This document shows positions 62,292 through 64,000 of a DNA stretch of 64,000 nucleotides, piece by piece. Below the pieces are notes generated by a model. That model saw nothing but the letters and a program-made list of their open reading frames with translations. It was not told the origin of the DNA and searched no databases. Positions within the stretch are counted from its first letter, which is position 1, and each line of letters starts with the position of its first letter. The stretch is from Prevotella sp. (GTDB lineage Bacteria; Bacteroidota; Bacteroidia; Bacteroidales; Bacteroidaceae): positions 62,001 to 126,000 of the forward strand of contig JAFZUS010000004.1 in assembly GCA_017618275.1 (NCBI GenBank), given 5' to 3'. A program made the position numbers and the translations under genes.

Positions 62292-63461
62292 TTGAGGTAC
62301 CTTAGAAATATCTGGGTGATCGCGATACGCGAGATGAAGATTCTGTTGAAGAATCCCATCTACCTGTGCTGTATGCTTTTGTTCCCCCTGTTGACGATGC
62401 TGTTCTTCACCACGCTGCTGGATGAAGGAGTGCCTCAAGAGATGCCGGTAGGTGTGGTCGACCTCGACAATACCTCCACTTCGCGTGCACTGATTCGTCG
62501 TCTCGACGGTTTCCAGAGTTCCCGTGTGGTGGCTCATTATGCTTCCGTCGCTGAGGCCCGTCATGCCATGCAGGAGAATGAGATTTACGGTTTTCTGTAT
62601 TTCCCTAAGGGTACGACGGACAATCTCCTTTCTGCCCGTCGTCCGAAGGTCTCTTATTATTATAGTAATGTGTCGCTGGCAGCGGGATCCATGGTGATGA
62701 AGGATCTGAAGACCGTCTCCACCCTTGGCTCAGCGGCAGTGGGACAGGCCACGATGCGTGCCAAGGGCTTCACGCCCCAGCAGATACAGACCTTCCTGCA
62801 ACCTATCCGTATCGACCTGCACCAGATTGCCAATCCCTGGAGCAACTATAACATGTATCTCTCTACCGTATTCGTGCCTGGTGTGATGATGCTCTTCATG
62901 TTCCTGATTTCGGCCTATTCGCTTGGAATGGAACTGAAGTTCAGTCGTGGCAAGGAGTTGATAGCGAAGGCCGACGGCAATATTGTCGTTGCGTTACTCG
63001 GGAAATACCTGCCTCAGGCGATGGTGTTCCTTGTGCTGATATTCTTCTACGAGTTCTATATCTATCATGTGCTCCATTTCGCCCATGAAGGAGGTGTGTG
63101 GAGAATCATACTGCTGGCCCTGCTGCAGGTGTTTTCCTCCATCGGCTTCGGCATCTTCATCTTCGGTCTCATGCCGTCGTTGCGTATGTCCATGAGTATC
63201 TGCTCGCTGTGGGGCGTGCTCAGTTTCTCGTTGGCAGGCTCTGCCTTCCCTGTGATGGGTATGGACACACCGATACAGGCGTTGACGTGGCTCTTCCCGC
63301 TGCGCCACTATTATATGCTCTATCAGATTACGGTGTTCAATGGATTCCCGCTCATCGACGCGTGGTTCCACCTCGTGGCACTCGTAGCATTCACGCTGCT
63401 GCCCTGGTTCGTCATCCGTAAGATCAAAAACGCGATGCTTACTTATGTCTATATTCCATAA
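62292..63461 (+). CDS. ABC-2 type transporter permease
   Basis: A 389-residue inner-membrane permease of the ABC2_membrane_3 type (YbhR/YhhJ-like). The first helix is at about 22-42 (LCCMLLFPLLTMLFFTTLL), followed by a large periplasmic loop starting VGVVDLDNTSTSRALIRRLD. Five C-terminal helices span about 190-380, with MELKFSRGKELIAKADGNIV between them and HYYMLYQITVFNGF near the end. The start is a TTG at 62292; an ATG 42 bases downstream would lose the amphipathic start RNIWVIAIREMK that the family needs. No ATPase gene is in the window. The second permease gene overlaps its 3' end by 17 bases. Confidence 0.9.
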   Translation: MRYLRNIWVIAIREMKILLKNPIYLCCMLLFPLLTMLFFTTLLDEGVPQEMPVGVVDLDNTSTSRALIRRLDGFQSSRVVAHYASVAEARHAMQENEIYGFLYFPKGTTDNLLSARRPKVSYYYSNVSLAAGSMVMKDLKTVSTLGSAAVGQATMRAKGFTPQQIQTFLQPIRIDLHQIANPWSNYNMYLSTVFVPGVMMLFMFLISAYSLGMELKFSRGKELIAKADGNIVVALLGKYLPQAMVFLVLIFFYEFYIYHVLHFAHEGGVWRIILLALLQVFSSIGFGIFIFGLMPSLRMSMSICSLWGVLSFSLAGSAFPVMGMDTPIQALTWLFPLRHYYMLYQITVFNGFPLIDAWFHLVALVAFTLLPWFVIRKIKNAMLTYVYIP

Positions 63462-64000
63462 TATCATTAAATGGCTCGACGATGCCGCCTATGTGTGGCG
63501 TTATGAACTGCGTCAGGTGCTCCGCGACGAGGGCGTGCTGCTGTTCTGCATCGTGGTGCCACTTGTCTATCCCTTGCTCTACTCGTGGGTCTACAACAAT
63601 GAGAGTATCCATGAGGTGCCTGTGGTGGTGGTCGATATGTCGCACTCCCAACAGTCGCGTCAGTTCATACGGATGTGTGACGCTTCGGCTGATGTGCATG
63701 TCGCCTGCTATGCCGAGGATCTCGACGACGCACAGAGTCTTGTCAGTCGTCAGGTGGTGAAGGGCATCTACTATATCCCCGAGGACTTTGCCACCCACCT
63801 CAACCGCATGGAGCAGGCCACCGTCAGCGTGTATTGCGACATGGCGCTGATGCTCACCTATAAGGCTATCTATCAGACGGCGATGGCTGTGAGTCAGCGG
63901 ATGGGAGCCCAGATACAGACCAAACTCTCTGGCAACTATACCGCTCGCGAAGATATGATAACCACCAGTCCCCTCGATGTAGAGGAGGTGGCGATGTTCA
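63445..64000 (+). CDS. Second ABC-2 type permease, 5' part (runs off window)
   Basis: At least 185 residues, open to the window edge. It starts at the ATG at 63445 inside the end of the previous permease gene (17-base overlap). It shows the same layout: an amphipathic start (WLDDAAYVWRYELRQVLRDE), a membrane helix (GVLLFCIVVPLVYPLLYSWV), then a periplasmic loop beginning VPVVVVDMSHSQQSRQFIRM that parallels VGVVDLDNTSTSRAL in its neighbour. The two permeases probably form a heterodimer. The 3' end and any later genes are not visible. Confidence 0.85.
   Translation, partial: MSIFHNIIKWLDDAAYVWRYELRQVLRDEGVLLFCIVVPLVYPLLYSWVYNNESIHEVPVVVVDMSHSQQSRQFIRMCDASADVHVACYAEDLDDAQSLVSRQVVKGIYYIPEDFATHLNRMEQATVSVYCDMALMLTYKAIYQTAMAVSQRMGAQIQTKLSGNYTAREDMITTSPLDVEEVAMF

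Overview
The window looks like a chromosomal segment of a Prevotella-type Bacteroidales bacterium (Prevotellaceae, probably a gut or rumen fibre degrader). Supporting signs are the many -7 boxes of the form TAnnTTTGC with TTTG about 19-21 bases upstream, a PorE-like type IX secretion lipoprotein, BspA/DUF285 surface repeats, lipoproteins with an EDNP motif after the lipobox, outer-membrane TonB-type barrels, secreted GH3, GH9, GH43 and GH53 enzymes, a class II (B12-dependent) ribonucleotide reductase and cytochrome bd. No rRNA, tRNA, CRISPR array, integrase or transposase was seen.

Layout. 1-8032 (+): 3' part of typA, a hexuronate-type MFS transporter, nrdJ, folB, a cell-wall amidase and an MCE/MlaD protein. 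8033-9809: dnaA with a 367-base leader. 9898-13201: a macro-domain protein (+), then an SDR enzyme and a TonB-dependent receptor (-). 13325-17129: a GH53 galactanase (+) facing the rsmF-thyA-folA operon (-). 17267-19111 (+): DUF6249-type protein, PspC, an ECF sigma factor and a small membrane protein, whose 3' end overlaps the PorE-like gene (-, 18993-21107) by 119 bases. 21298-27242: a lipoprotein (+), then topB and a GH43-esterase fusion (-). 27361-42803 (-): nine tightly spaced genes ending at a strong terminator: LytS-type kinase, LytTR regulator, GH9 cellulase, HAMP protein, Cache histidine kinase, outer-membrane barrel, GH3, a secreted hydrolase-like protein and an iron alcohol dehydrogenase. 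This reads as a self-regulated beta-glucan/cellulose locus without SusC/SusD. 42917-46702: Gfo/Idh oxidoreductase (-), porin and sodium:solute symporter (+). 46703-53029 (+): a 5 x 42-base minisatellite, a dockerin-tailed surface protein, a zinc/cadmium-type P-ATPase, aat and a lipoprotein. 53323-58586 (-): DUF4492-cydA-cydB, then a BspA-like protein. 58717-64000 (+): a coiled-coil protein and a TolC-HlyD-ABC-2 efflux operon that runs off the window.

The most unusual feature is a set of short repeats lying in frame inside conserved genes. One palindromic family of about 105 bases occurs five times (once in folA, three times in rsmF, once in the P-type ATPase), always in the same orientation and reading phase, each adding about 35 residues that the enzyme families lack; cydB carries a half-copy. 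Other repeat families interrupt or abut the ECF sigma factor, topB (three different repeats), the TonB receptor, cydA, the tolC signal-peptide region and an alcohol dehydrogenase, and fill the junctions of the efflux operon. The behaviour resembles the Rickettsia palindromic elements, but no sequence relationship to them is claimed. All statements rest on reading the sequence; no database search was run.
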